Below, in pieces: positions 15,491 through 24,841 of a DNA stretch of 64,000 nt. Source of the DNA: Pacificispira sp002696645. Lineage in GTDB: Bacteria > Pseudomonadota > Alphaproteobacteria > UBA8366 > Aestuariispiraceae. Below the pieces are notes generated by a model. The model made no database searches and was not told the DNA's origin. It saw only the letters and a program-made list of their open reading frames with translations. Every line of letters starts with the position of its first letter. Position 1 is the first letter of the stretch. Made by a program: the position numbers and the translations under genes. Where the stretch lies: positions 620,001 through 684,000 of the forward strand of contig NZ_JBLZHU010000001.1 of assembly GCF_048892425.1 (NCBI RefSeq). Direction: 5' to 3'.

Positions 15491-16525
15491 TTATAAGTAA
15501 TTTACGAGTGATAGACGGTTTGTATCGGCGATTGTTGAATAAGACGCTTCCAACTGTGTACGCAATGCGGCAATTCGCGTCGCGACTTCTGCATCATTGG
15601 CGACAGTCAGGTCGGTCAGTGCAGATTGTGAGATGTTGATGAAGCTGGTGTGTATTTCCTTGGTGCGCGACAGTTCATTGATAACTGTGCCGTTGCGCGC
15701 CTGTAATTGCCGCAGTTCAACGCGCGCGTTATCCAGGGTGTTGCGGGCTTCCCCCAGGAATTCTTCGCGTTCAGGCTCTGTCAGACCAGTTTGCGCGGCG
15801 GACTTCAAGCGCAGGAGCCCCTCAATCAAATTCTGGAAGGCGGGTTCATTGGCCGTGATATTATAGACGATTGGTTGCGAGTCGGCGATTGTGACCTTCA
15901 TCGCCTCATAGGCTTTTGAATCGACCGTGCCTGCCGCTGTGAAGCCGGTGTGATAGGATTCTGTCGTGGCGGCGCCGCCCGCATCAACCACATGCTCCGG
16001 CAGCGTATCCGCGGTTTCAATTGCATTCGCCGCTGCCGGGGCAGAGCCCAGGTCGGTGGCGTTGTAAAGCGACAGGGTACGAAGGTCGCGCACAGGCGCA
16101 TCGCTGAAATTGGTGCCAGCAAAAATAAACCGGTCACCCAGTTTGATATTCAGGTTGGCCTCTACTTCCAGCATGAAGTTGTTGGCCAGAACCGTTGTCG
16201 TGTTCGGAAAGTCCACATCATTGGTCGACAGCGGCTCGGCGGCATTCAGCGCATCCGTTGCCACCTGGACAAGCCGCTCCAGGATCGCGTCATAGGAATC
16301 CGTCGTGCTTTCCGTGATATCGATCGAGTTTGTGTAGGCTTTTCGCGCCTCTATATCTTTGCGCAGGTCAACAATTCGCGTTGAATCCTTGCCATAGAAT
16401 TTCAGCTCTTCAAATTTATTCCCGGTGCCAAGCGAATAGTTCAACTGATTGAGCTTCGATTGACCACTGTTGATCAAGAAGAGATTCTGGCTGAGCGTGC
16501 CTGTCGCGCTGACTCTTGATACCAT
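15491..16525 (-). CDS. flgL: FlgL hook-filament junction protein (flagellin family)
   Basis: This 344-aa protein has the flagellin-type N-terminal coiled coil (LINSGQSKLNQLNYSLGTG) and C-terminal D0/D1 helix (ALTDLTVANDAEVATRIAALRTQLEASYSTIADT). The segment NINIKLGDRFIFAGTNFSDAPV-like (LGDRFIFAGTNFSDAPV) is diagnostic of FlgL/HAP3. FlgL joins hook to filament. A consensus sigma-54 promoter lies 78 bp before the ATG. It is divergent from the flagellin gene, with 270 bp between them, and precedes flaF. Confidence 0.9.
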   Translation of the reverse strand: MVSRVSATGTLSQNLFLINSGQSKLNQLNYSLGTGNKFEELKFYGKDSTRIVDLRKDIEARKAYTNSIDITESTTDSYDAILERLVQVATDALNAAEPLSTNDVDFPNTTTVLANNFMLEVEANLNIKLGDRFIFAGTNFSDAPVRDLRTLSLYNATDLGSAPAAANAIETADTLPEHVVDAGGAATTESYHTGFTAAGTVDSKAYEAMKVTIADSQPIVYNITANEPAFQNLIEGLLRLKSAAQTGLTEPEREEFLGEARNTLDNARVELRQLQARNGTVINELSRTKEIHTSFINISQSALTDLTVANDAEVATRIAALRTQLEASYSTIADTNRLSLVNYL

Positions 16526-16602
16526 GACGTCCGTTCCTTGTTCTGGCTGGTTTCCTGAAGGTCCGCTTCTGCGGGTACAACTGTTTAGCCTGATAGGGTT
16601 TA

Positions 16603-16618
16603 AGCAAACTATGTGCCA
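16603..16618 (-). promoter_or_regulatory. Sigma-54 promoter of flgL
   Basis: On the minus strand the sequence is TGGCACATAGTTTGCT. This is a full match to TGGCAC-N5-TTGC with correct GG-N10-GC spacing. The transcript would start near 16591, giving a leader of about 66 nt before flgL. It is the best sigma-54 site in the window. Confidence 0.88.
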
Positions 16619-16690
16619 GAATATGGCGTGAACGACATGGGCGGGGTATTTTCTCTGTCAGGCGATGGAATATTTTTTTGAAAAAGGCTC

Positions 16691-16742
16691 TTGACAGGGT
16701 TGTAGGTCCGCCCTTATCTTCCGGGTTACCGAACAACTCGGT
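16691..16742 (+). promoter_or_regulatory. Flagellin promoter and leader hairpin
   Basis: A consensus TTGACA (16691-16696) is followed at 17 bp by TTATCT (16714-16719), a weak -10 element. Immediately downstream, ACCGA-ACAAC-TCGGT (16728-16742) would form a hairpin at the 5' end of a roughly 70-nt leader. No sigma-54 or sigma-28 consensus was found in front of this gene. Confidence 0.45.
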
Positions 16743-16795
16743 CCGTCTCGCAGAAGCGTGACGTTATATTTGGCAATCCAGAAAGGACCATAGCC

Positions 16796-17755
16796 ATGTC
16801 TTCAGATATTACCCTCACAGGTGCACAACGTAGCGCTCTGCTCACACTGCAGAACGTTGCTGATTTGTCTGACCGCACACAGAACCGTTTGACGACCGGT
16901 AAGAAAGTAAACTCGGTTGTCGATAACGCTGTGGCGTTCTTCCAGTCCAAATCCCTGAATGACCGCGCGGCTGACTTTACCGACCGCAAAGACGGCATTG
17001 ATCAGGGCATTTCATCCATTACCGCCGCTCTTGGTGGTCTGGAGCAGCTGGATCAGTTGCTCAAGCAGATGAAAGGTGTCGCGGAAGCATCGAAAACTCA
17101 GACAACGACGGAACGTGCTTCTGCAACCACTCAGTTCCAGGAATTGGGCAACCAGATTTCCCTGCTGATCGAAGACGCCAGCTATCAGGGCTTGAACCTG
17201 TTGAACAATACCGGGTCTCAGCTGGATGTTGCCTTCTCAACGCGGACATCATCCCGCCTGCAGGTTGATGGTTTTGACTTGAACGCGACATCCGTGACGG
17301 CGACCGGAACCCGGTCTTTGTTTACCGGGATCAACACGGTCAATGCTGCCGGTGGTTTTGACGCTTCGCTTGATTTCGTTGGTATTTCGGCTTTGTCGGG
17401 TACCGGCTTGGCCTCTACCGACGCAATGACCTTCTCGAACTTTAACCAGATCGGGACCAACAACTCCTATATCGGCGCTGTTGATCAGATCATCACCAAC
17501 TTGGACTCCGCCATTAGCCGCGTTCGTGCGACATCGGCTGAATTGGGGACCAACGTTGCTATTCTGCAGACCCGCTTGGACTTCACGAATGAATATGTGA
17601 ATACCCTGCAGGGTGGTTCGGACAAGTTGACCCTCGCGGATCTGAACGAAGAAGGGGCCAACCTGGTCGCCTTGCAGACCCGCCAGCAGTTGGGCATTCA
17701 GTCTCTGTCAATCGCCGGTCAGCAGCAGCAGGCCATTCTGGCGCTCTTGAACTAA
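16796..17755 (+). CDS. fliC: Flagellin
   Basis: This 319-aa filament subunit has conserved N-terminal helix (DITLTGAQRSALLTLQNV, LTTGKKVNSVVDNAVAFF) and C-terminal helix (LGTNVAILQTRLDFTNEYVNTLQGGSDKLTL, ending LGIQSLSIAGQQQQAILALLN). The short variable centre (about 135-225) is Ser/Thr-rich and offers O-glycosylation sites. Codon use is biased as expected for an abundant protein. AAGGA lies 10 nt before the ATG. A glycosylation operon starts 205 bp downstream, after a terminator. It is the only flagellin gene in the window. Confidence 0.95.
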   Translation: MSSDITLTGAQRSALLTLQNVADLSDRTQNRLTTGKKVNSVVDNAVAFFQSKSLNDRAADFTDRKDGIDQGISSITAALGGLEQLDQLLKQMKGVAEASKTQTTTERASATTQFQELGNQISLLIEDASYQGLNLLNNTGSQLDVAFSTRTSSRLQVDGFDLNATSVTATGTRSLFTGINTVNAAGGFDASLDFVGISALSGTGLASTDAMTFSNFNQIGTNNSYIGAVDQIITNLDSAISRVRATSAELGTNVAILQTRLDFTNEYVNTLQGGSDKLTLADLNEEGANLVALQTRQQLGIQSLSIAGQQQQAILALLN

Positions 17756-17789
17756 AACAGCCTTAGGGTTGTGACGGACTATTGATTTT

Positions 17790-17826
17790 GGGGGCCCGGT
17801 TTTTATCGGGTCCCCATTTTCGTTTC
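17790..17826 (+). terminator. Rho-independent terminator after flagellin
   Basis: The stem GGGGCCCG/CGGG-T-CCCC (17791-17815, one bulge) is followed by ATTTTCGTTTC. It lies 35 nt past the flagellin stop and separates it from the modification operon. Confidence 0.78.
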
Positions 17827-17959
17827 AGCCATCATGGGGTGTGCCTGTTATCGGATCTCTGCAAGAAAAGCTGTCGAAAGTCATCGAATCATAAGACTTT
17901 CACGGTAGCGGTCCTGTACCGTCACTCGGCGCGTCCTCCATTCAGAAAGCCTTGGCCCG

Positions 17960-19933
17960 ATGTCTGATGATTTCCATCTAAATATTTCTGACTTTGACAT
18001 AGATTTTTCGACCCCATCGGGATTGGGAAGCACGTCTGATCCCGTGCAAGAGATTCTGACGCTGTTGGAAGAGGATAAGACAGCCGAAGCGTTGGATAAG
18101 GTTGATGCCTATCGGTCTGTTGTTGGCGCGACCCCTCTCATGCGCCACTTGCTGGCTTTGACGATCTTCAGGCTGGGCCGTTTGCTTCCTGCTTTGAAAG
18201 TGATGCGGGCTGCCCATGAAGATTTGCCCGATGCCTATGAGCATGCCGAAATATTGTCTGTGCTTTACTCCTCTGTTGGAAAGCACAGTGATGGCGTTTT
18301 TTACGCGAAACTCTCTACCGCATTGAAGCCGTATTATCCACAATATCAATTGGTTCCGTCCTGGATGACGTCTGCTGGGACTGCGTTATTGGCGACAGAG
18401 GAAAATCCCCTCGTGGATTATGGCCATGGCTATCTGTCGAATGGCGATGTCACAAAGGCGACGGCCTGTTTCCTGGATGCAATTGAACTGGATCACCAGA
18501 ACGCGTCGGCCTGGCGCGGATTGATCGAAGCAAAACAGCGAAATGGTCAGGTCGGTCACAGCCTTAAGGCAGCCGAAGCCCTGGTTGAATTAGATGATCA
18601 TAATGCGGATGATTTGTTGCTATACGCACGTTGTTTGGTAAATGCCGGTATGACAGGGAATGCCTGGACCGCCGCGCAGCGGGCACTGCAGGCTGAGCAG
18701 GAAGATCCCGTTTCTATCGCAAAATGTCTGCCGGGGCTGGTGCGCTATGATGAAACAGTTTCGCCAGATCGAGCCTTGGAACTGGCGCGGTCCTGGAATA
18801 CCCTTGCTGATCTTCCCAGAGAGCCATTGAAAATCACCACACGGAATTCCGATGATGAATTGTTCCGCGTCGGTATCCTCAGTGGGTCGATGCATATCCG
18901 CTCAGAACGTGCGCCGTTCCTGTCGACGATTGAGGAATGCCTGTCACGCACCGCGCATATTTACTTCTATGCAAATAATCAGGTGGAAGATGCCATATGC
19001 CGTCGCCTGCGACGGGGGGCGGCCGCGTGGCGCAATATCTATCGCGTGGATGATGAAACTGTCGCGACCATGATGCGCAATGATGAAATTCAGGTGCTGA
19101 TTGATCTGGATGGGTTCGATTGGACGGGGCGCCCTGGAATTGTTCAACGCATGCCGGCCCCGGTGGTTCTGTCCGCCTTTGGCGCGCCGGGCTGTATTCC
19201 CGGGGCAGACAGGGGCGCTTTGGCATTAGGGGAACCAGATTTCCCGCTATATACCGACGCAAAACAGGCGGTTGATATCCCCACCGGTCTGTCGACCTGG
19301 CCCCTATACGAGGATATGGAAGAGGATATTCCAGACTCCAAGGTGACGGGCGCGATGCGTGTTTTAATCGATGCCCCGGTTGGTCGACTGTCCGAGTCAT
19401 TCTTGCAATGCGTGGCGGATTCCGTGCGCCAGGGCTTTCATGGCACGCTGGTCCTCTATGGAGAGGGCGATAATGACGAGATTACGCAGGAGATACTGCG
19501 GGAGCGTTTTGCAAATGCTGGTCTGAATCTGAATACGGTTGAGCGTGTTTCAAGACAGAGCCCGTTGGATGAAGTGATTGATGGCGTTGATTTGGTGCTG
19601 GATACATTTCCACTTCCCAGTGTTGAGGTCGCGTTGACAGCGCTGCGCCATGGGGTGCCTGTATTGACCCTACAGCCGGATCGGCCCGAAAATGCGGCGG
19701 TGGTCAGTCTGCTGCGCAGTCTGAAACTGGACAGATGGGTTCAATCGGATGCGGCCGGCCTGGCAAAAGAGCTGGCAAATCTATCAGCTGATCCGCAATC
19801 CTTAAGATCTACACGGCAGGATCTGGCAAAAAGTGTGCTGGATGCAGGGACAGTTTTGACGATCAATCAGCGTGGCCGGGAATTTGCGGCCCTGTTCGAT
19901 AAACTTCTGGCACAGGCGGCGGAGCAAGCATGA
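17960..19933 (+). CDS. TPR/GT41-type glycosyltransferase, probable flagellin glycosyltransferase (FlmG-like)
   Basis: This 657-aa protein has an N-terminal tetratricopeptide-like helical region (about 25-270; for example YGHGYLSNGDVTKATACFLDAIELD). A GT-B catalytic part of the O-GlcNAc-transferase/GT41 type follows. The signature segments are VLIDLDGFDWTGRPGIVQRMPAPVVLSAFGAPG and VDLVLDTFPLPSVEVALTALRHGVPVLTL. Caulobacter FlmG has the same TPR-GT41 layout and glycosylates flagellin with a nonulosonic acid. The N-catalytic half is divergent from plant/animal OGT. Location one gene after flagellin and a 4-nt overlap with a Maf-type gene support flagellin as acceptor (inference). Confidence 0.8.
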   Translation: MSDDFHLNISDFDIDFSTPSGLGSTSDPVQEILTLLEEDKTAEALDKVDAYRSVVGATPLMRHLLALTIFRLGRLLPALKVMRAAHEDLPDAYEHAEILSVLYSSVGKHSDGVFYAKLSTALKPYYPQYQLVPSWMTSAGTALLATEENPLVDYGHGYLSNGDVTKATACFLDAIELDHQNASAWRGLIEAKQRNGQVGHSLKAAEALVELDDHNADDLLLYARCLVNAGMTGNAWTAAQRALQAEQEDPVSIAKCLPGLVRYDETVSPDRALELARSWNTLADLPREPLKITTRNSDDELFRVGILSGSMHIRSERAPFLSTIEECLSRTAHIYFYANNQVEDAICRRLRRGAAAWRNIYRVDDETVATMMRNDEIQVLIDLDGFDWTGRPGIVQRMPAPVVLSAFGAPGCIPGADRGALALGEPDFPLYTDAKQAVDIPTGLSTWPLYEDMEEDIPDSKVTGAMRVLIDAPVGRLSESFLQCVADSVRQGFHGTLVLYGEGDNDEITQEILRERFANAGLNLNTVERVSRQSPLDEVIDGVDLVLDTFPLPSVEVALTALRHGVPVLTLQPDRPENAAVVSLLRSLKLDRWVQSDAAGLAKELANLSADPQSLRSTRQDLAKSVLDAGTVLTINQRGREFAALFDKLLAQAAEQA

Positions 19934-21954
19934 TTAAGATACTGGATCTGACCAAGGACCCCGAAGCGTGCGAAAGATTTGAACGCAATCTTGCTGCCCT
20001 GGCGCGGCATGATCCGGACCTGGCACAGCAATTGCGCGCGATTGATACGCCTGTTTCAAAGATCGTAGAAGTCGGCGACGATCTTAATCTGGATATCGGT
20101 CATACGTTATTTTATGACACCGGCGTCCGACAATTCGTGGATGAACAGTATTCAGCCTATGCCGCCGATCCCTACCGCATTGAAATTGGCTGGCCTGTTC
20201 GGGATAACTTCCCCCCGCAATTGATGACCAAAATGGCGATTAAGCGCCTGACCTATGGCGCAACGGCGCTGGGCATCGAAAAGCAGAAAGAAAACAAGCA
20301 GCAGGGCATAACTGGATTTGCCGTCTCTATCGGTGTTGGTATTGGGGATCATATCGGCCGCATGCTGAATGATTATGAGGCGCAATCCCTGATCGCCGTG
20401 GAACAGTTCATCGAATTCCTGTGGCATTCCTTATATCTGAACCCCTGGGATGAATGGATTGAACTGGTTGAACGCCGTAAGGGTCAGGTTTTCTTTATTC
20501 TGGATGACAATGCCGTTTCCGTGTCTTCGGAACTGACAACCGCCTTGCGATCAGACAATGGCGGCACGCTGGATGGAACGCTGGTTTACACCCATTACCG
20601 GTCGCATCTGGTGCGGGAAATTCACAAGGGCCTGTCGGATCAGATATCCTATATCGGGTCCAATCGTGGATTCTTTGAAGACGAAAACATCATGATCATG
20701 AACGCAACGCGCAATTTCCTGGCGCGCGATTATGCTGTGTGGCGAACCCGGCCAAGACGGGAAAAATTATGTCCGGCCTTTGTTGTGGCGGCGGGGCCAT
20801 CGGTCGATATGGCGCTGGATACGATCCGCAAATACAAGGATCAGGTGGTCCTGATTTCCTGTGGGTCCGGCCTTAAGGTTCTGCTGTCTCAGGGGATCCG
20901 GCCAGATTATCATATCGAGGTCGAAAACACCTTCGGTCAGGCGGAAATCTTAGAGCGTGTTGCGTCCCAATATGACCTGTCGGGCATAACCTTTGTTGGG
21001 GCCGCGACGGTTAACCCGCGCACCGCCGCTGTTTTTGACAAGGCAATATTCTTTCATCGCGACACGGTCTGCTCGTCTCGTTTTTATGAAATGAACGAAG
21101 AACCGATGTATCTGGCGGTGCCAACGGTTTCCAATGGGGGCGCCCGTTTTGCCTTGGGGATGGCGTTTAAGGAGGTTTATCTGTTCGGCGTCGATTTGGG
21201 CAGCCGGATACCAGATTATCACCATTCCAAGTCGTCTGGGTATTACACGGATAAAGACTTCATGTTCTCTTTCCATGGCACGAAAGAGTCGACCGAAATG
21301 AACCTGACGATGGACGGGAATTTTGGCGGCACAGTAACCACCCATGATGGGTTCCTGCTGAGCCGCCTGTTCATGCAGAAACTGACAAAAATGTTCAGCA
21401 GTTACACGGTTTACAACTGTTCGGATGGTGTCGAGATTCCGGGTGCCATTCCAAAACTGCCCCAGACGATTAAACTGACATCTACGCCCAAGGACCGGGA
21501 AACCGCCTTAATGTATGCGGATCGTGAAGTGGAAAAATTTGCCAAGGGTGAAGGCGTTCCCCTGGATCGGTTCTATGATCTGCGGCAGAAGACGGTCAAT
21601 TGGTATCAGGACATTTACGCAGCCATCGCTGAGATGAAGACCGTGACCAAACCGGATCCATTCGCATCCTATGGAACTTTATGGAGCCTGTTTCAACCAA
21701 AGCCCGGCGAAGGGTTTGACCCTATCATGGCTGTGATCTGGCAGAACAATTACGGGACTTTGATGACCCTTTTTAATGTGTATTTCCGAATGCACCGTCG
21801 GGTGACGGAAGAGGAAGCACCCGCCATTTATCAGCTTTTTCTGGATGAGCTGAAGGGGTTCCTGAACGATATGGAAGTTATCCTGTTGAGCGTCCTAGAT
21901 GAGTTGATTGGCGAGGTCGAGGCCGTAGCGGCAGAGAAGGTCAAAAGTGCTTAG
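19930..21954 (+). CDS. Maf-type (DUF115) motility-associated glycosyltransferase
   Basis: This 674-aa protein contains the DUF115/MptE-like core: FVVAAGPSVDMALDTIRKY, VLISCGSGLKVLLSQGIRPDYHIEVEN and FKEVYLFGVDLGS. Maf proteins transfer pseudaminic or legionaminic acid to flagellin Ser/Thr residues in Campylobacter, Helicobacter and Aeromonas, and have been described in magnetotactic Rhodospirillales. The start overlaps the GT41 gene by ATGA. Two unrelated candidate nonulosonate transferases in one operon is unusual and suggests either two glycans or two steps. The C-terminal helical region (about 520-670) matches no domain that I recognise. Confidence 0.85.
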   Translation: MIKILDLTKDPEACERFERNLAALARHDPDLAQQLRAIDTPVSKIVEVGDDLNLDIGHTLFYDTGVRQFVDEQYSAYAADPYRIEIGWPVRDNFPPQLMTKMAIKRLTYGATALGIEKQKENKQQGITGFAVSIGVGIGDHIGRMLNDYEAQSLIAVEQFIEFLWHSLYLNPWDEWIELVERRKGQVFFILDDNAVSVSSELTTALRSDNGGTLDGTLVYTHYRSHLVREIHKGLSDQISYIGSNRGFFEDENIMIMNATRNFLARDYAVWRTRPRREKLCPAFVVAAGPSVDMALDTIRKYKDQVVLISCGSGLKVLLSQGIRPDYHIEVENTFGQAEILERVASQYDLSGITFVGAATVNPRTAAVFDKAIFFHRDTVCSSRFYEMNEEPMYLAVPTVSNGGARFALGMAFKEVYLFGVDLGSRIPDYHHSKSSGYYTDKDFMFSFHGTKESTEMNLTMDGNFGGTVTTHDGFLLSRLFMQKLTKMFSSYTVYNCSDGVEIPGAIPKLPQTIKLTSTPKDRETALMYADREVEKFAKGEGVPLDRFYDLRQKTVNWYQDIYAAIAEMKTVTKPDPFASYGTLWSLFQPKPGEGFDPIMAVIWQNNYGTLMTLFNVYFRMHRRVTEEEAPAIYQLFLDELKGFLNDMEVILLSVLDELIGEVEAVAAEKVKSA

Positions 21955-21975
21955 GCACGGAGAGCGGGATTTAAA

Positions 21976-22992
21976 ATGCACCTGTTTGGAATTGATCTGG
22001 CGGAACGACCGGCCCTGATTGCGGAAATTGGCGTCAATCATGAAGGCGATGTCGATAAAGCGGTTGAATTGGTGCGCCTGGCCGCGACGGCAGGGGCCGA
22101 TGCCGTAAAGTTTCAAAGCTATACGCCAGAGCGCTTTATCGGCGCGGCGGATCCAGATCGCCTGGCCCGTGTCACGCGCTTTGGTCTGGATGAAGCAGCG
22201 CATCTGCGTTTGAAGGCGGAGGCACAACAGCACGGCGTCGCGTTCTTCTCCTCTGCAATCAGCGAGGATTGGGTGCCCTTTCTGGCACAGCATTGTGCCG
22301 CGATAAAGATCGCCAGCGGGGATGTGGATTTTGAACCGGTCATCCGTGCGTCTGCGGCCACAGGATTGCCGGTTATTCTGTCGACCGGTACGGCGACATT
22401 GGAAGAGGTCCAGGCAGCGGTGGATTGGGTCATTTCCGAAATGGGGATGGAGGCAGCGTCGGCGCGACTGGCCCTGTTGCATTGTGTTTCTGCCTATCCA
22501 ACACCCCTGGAACAGGCGAATTTGTTGGCGATTTCGACACTGAAGGCAGTATTTCCGGATGTCACTATCGGCTATTCCAATCACGTCATGGGACCAGAGG
22601 CCCCGATTGCCGCAGTCGCCCTGGGCGCACAGATTGTCGAGGTGCATTTCACGGATCAGAAGGAGGGAAGGGCATTCCGCGATCACAGCCTATCTTGTGA
22701 CGCAACGGATCTGGCCTATCTGGCCCGTATCCTGCCGGGCGTGGCGGCAAGCCGGGGCGACGGCGTGAAGCGACCACAGCCCTGTGAAGACGGGGTTGGG
22801 CCTGCCATCCGCAAAGGGCTGGTCGCGGCAAGAGATCTGCCCGTGGGGCATGTTATCACGGGTGCTGATATCTTCTTCGCCCGGCCTGCGACGGAATTTC
22901 CGGCGTCCTGCTATCACGACGTATTGGGTAAAACCGTGACAGAAGCGGTGGCCAAGGGGCATTCCTTGCGCCGAACCGCCATTTCGGGATAG
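21976..22992 (+). CDS. NeuB/PseI-family nonulosonic acid synthase
   Basis: This 338-aa enzyme condenses phosphoenolpyruvate with a six-carbon sugar to form a nine-carbon 2-keto acid. The TIM-barrel motifs are in order: IAEIGVNHEGD, DAVKFQ, AFFSSAISED, IKIASGD, VILSTGTATLEEV, LLHCVSAYPTP and IGYSNHVMGPEA. A C-terminal SAF (antifreeze-like) domain starts at about 275. Whether the product is sialic, legionaminic or pseudaminic acid cannot be told by eye. It is 21 nt after the Maf gene. The earlier pathway steps (dehydratase, aminotransferase) are not in this window. Confidence 0.9.
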   Translation: MHLFGIDLAERPALIAEIGVNHEGDVDKAVELVRLAATAGADAVKFQSYTPERFIGAADPDRLARVTRFGLDEAAHLRLKAEAQQHGVAFFSSAISEDWVPFLAQHCAAIKIASGDVDFEPVIRASAATGLPVILSTGTATLEEVQAAVDWVISEMGMEAASARLALLHCVSAYPTPLEQANLLAISTLKAVFPDVTIGYSNHVMGPEAPIAAVALGAQIVEVHFTDQKEGRAFRDHSLSCDATDLAYLARILPGVAASRGDGVKRPQPCEDGVGPAIRKGLVAARDLPVGHVITGADIFFARPATEFPASCYHDVLGKTVTEAVAKGHSLRRTAISG

Positions 22993-22998
22993 GGCATT

Positions 22999-24837
22999 AT
23001 GTGCGGCATTGCCGGGCGCCTTGCCACATCGCCGCTGTCCCCAGATCGGCGCGCTGTTGCCATGTCACGCATGACCCAGCGGGGACCGGACGGCAATGGT
23101 GTATTCGATGTGCAACGCCCGGATGGTCAATTCCTGGATCTGCTGCACAGTCGCCTATCGATCATCGATTTGAACACCAGATCCGATCAGCCCTTTCGCA
23201 AGGATGGCTGGGTTCTGATCTATAATGGCGAAATATACAATTACCAGGAACTGCGGGCGCAATTGCAGCAGAAGGGTCACAGATTTCAAACCAGCGGCGA
23301 TACAGAGGTTTTGTTGGAGGCGTGGCGCGCCTGGGGCTTAGGCGCGCTGGACCGTTTGGTTGGCATGTTTGCCTTTGCGATTTATCAGGAAGACAGCGGG
23401 ACCCTGACCCTGGCCCGGGACCGGTTCGGGGAAAAACCCCTATACCTTTGGGATCGGGGATCAGAGGGGCTGTTTTTCGCATCAGAGATCAAGGTTCTGA
23501 CCGCGCTGGCCGGGGCTGTACCCGCCATTGATAGCCTGCATATGCAACGCTATCTGGTGAATGGCTATAAGGGTCTGATGAAAGACCATCGGACATTTTT
23601 TGCTGATGTTCGGGAAGTGCCCGCCGCCCATGCCCTGGTGGTCGAGGCCGGCGAAGCCCCGGTTTTGCAGCGCTATTGGCAACTGACCTATCAGCCACAG
23701 GATATCAGCGCGAAACAGGCGCAAGAGGCTGTGGATGCCGCGCTGGAGAATGCGATTTTCCGAACTCTTCGGGCCGATGTCCCCGTGGCTGTCCGGCTGT
23801 CGGGCGGCATTGATTCCAATGTGATTGCGGGCATGGCGCACCATCGGCTTGGTCAGGATATAACCTGCTTTTCGATTATCGAAGAAGACTGGCGCTATGA
23901 TGAATCCGCGATGATCGCCGAAGGCCTGAAAGGGTTGGGCGTGCCCAATCACCAGATATCCATTCCACGGGAGGGATTTCTGGATCGATTGCAGGACATG
24001 ATCGCCTATTTCGATGGGCCGCCTTTGACGATTTCCTATTATCTGCACTATCTGGTCAGCCAGAAAATTCATGACGAAGGGTTCAAGCTGTCCCTGGGCG
24101 GGACCGGCGCGGATGAAGTGTTCAGCGGCTATTATGATCATTACCTGTTCTGGCTGGCAGAAATGCAGGATGAACCGGATTTTGGGGATCTAATAGCCGG
24201 GTGGCGCGGCAGCTATGGGCAATTCGTGCGTAACCCATTCCTGCAAAACCCACGGGCGTTTATTCAGCATCCCGATAATCGTGACCATATCTTTCTGGGC
24301 GCGGAGGATTTTTCGGAATTCCTGACACAGCCCTTTTCGGAACCGCATCAGGAAGATGACCTCTGTGCGGCAATCCTGCGAAACCGCATGATGAATGAAT
24401 TGGCGCGGGAAACCGTTCCGGTCATGCTGCACGATGATGATCTGGCCGGGATGCGCTGGTCTGTCGAAAACCGCGCACCCTATCTGGATAAGGATCTGGT
24501 TGAGTGTCTGTTTTCCATTCCCAGCCAGCATTTGATCCAACAGAATTTGCCAAAGTATCTGTTGCGTCAGGCGGGACGGGGAATGGTGCCAGACGTCATT
24601 CTGAACAATCCGCGCAAACAGGGAATCAATGCGCCGGTGACATCTTTTGTCGATTTCACGGACCCTCAGATAAAAGAAACGTTGTTGGCTGACAGTCCGT
24701 TTTTTGACTATGTGGACCGGGATCGATTTGCGGCATTTCTGGGGTCTGACATTGCGCGCAATAGTGACAGTAAGTTCCTGTTTTCATTGCTGGCTGCGCG
24801 CTTGTTTGTGGATCATCATTCACGGTTGAAGGAGTAA
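22999..24837 (+). CDS. AsnB-like glutamine-dependent amidotransferase
   Basis: This 612-aa protein has an N-terminal class II glutaminase domain (Cys2 nucleophile in MCGIAG, RGPDG, YNGEIYNY) and a C-terminal adenylating synthetase domain (PP-loop RLSGGIDSN; later LGGTGADEVFSGY). The family includes asparagine synthetase and AsnB homologues in surface-polysaccharide loci that amidate sugar carboxylates. It lies 6 nt after the nonulosonate synthase and 4 nt before a second PP-loop amidotransferase. This context argues for sugar modification or ammonia supply rather than asparagine biosynthesis (inference). Confidence 0.85.
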   Translation: MCGIAGRLATSPLSPDRRAVAMSRMTQRGPDGNGVFDVQRPDGQFLDLLHSRLSIIDLNTRSDQPFRKDGWVLIYNGEIYNYQELRAQLQQKGHRFQTSGDTEVLLEAWRAWGLGALDRLVGMFAFAIYQEDSGTLTLARDRFGEKPLYLWDRGSEGLFFASEIKVLTALAGAVPAIDSLHMQRYLVNGYKGLMKDHRTFFADVREVPAAHALVVEAGEAPVLQRYWQLTYQPQDISAKQAQEAVDAALENAIFRTLRADVPVAVRLSGGIDSNVIAGMAHHRLGQDITCFSIIEEDWRYDESAMIAEGLKGLGVPNHQISIPREGFLDRLQDMIAYFDGPPLTISYYLHYLVSQKIHDEGFKLSLGGTGADEVFSGYYDHYLFWLAEMQDEPDFGDLIAGWRGSYGQFVRNPFLQNPRAFIQHPDNRDHIFLGAEDFSEFLTQPFSEPHQEDDLCAAILRNRMMNELARETVPVMLHDDDLAGMRWSVENRAPYLDKDLVECLFSIPSQHLIQQNLPKYLLRQAGRGMVPDVILNNPRKQGINAPVTSFVDFTDPQIKETLLADSPFFDYVDRDRFAAFLGSDIARNSDSKFLFSLLAARLFVDHHSRLKE

Positions 24838-24841
24838 GCCG

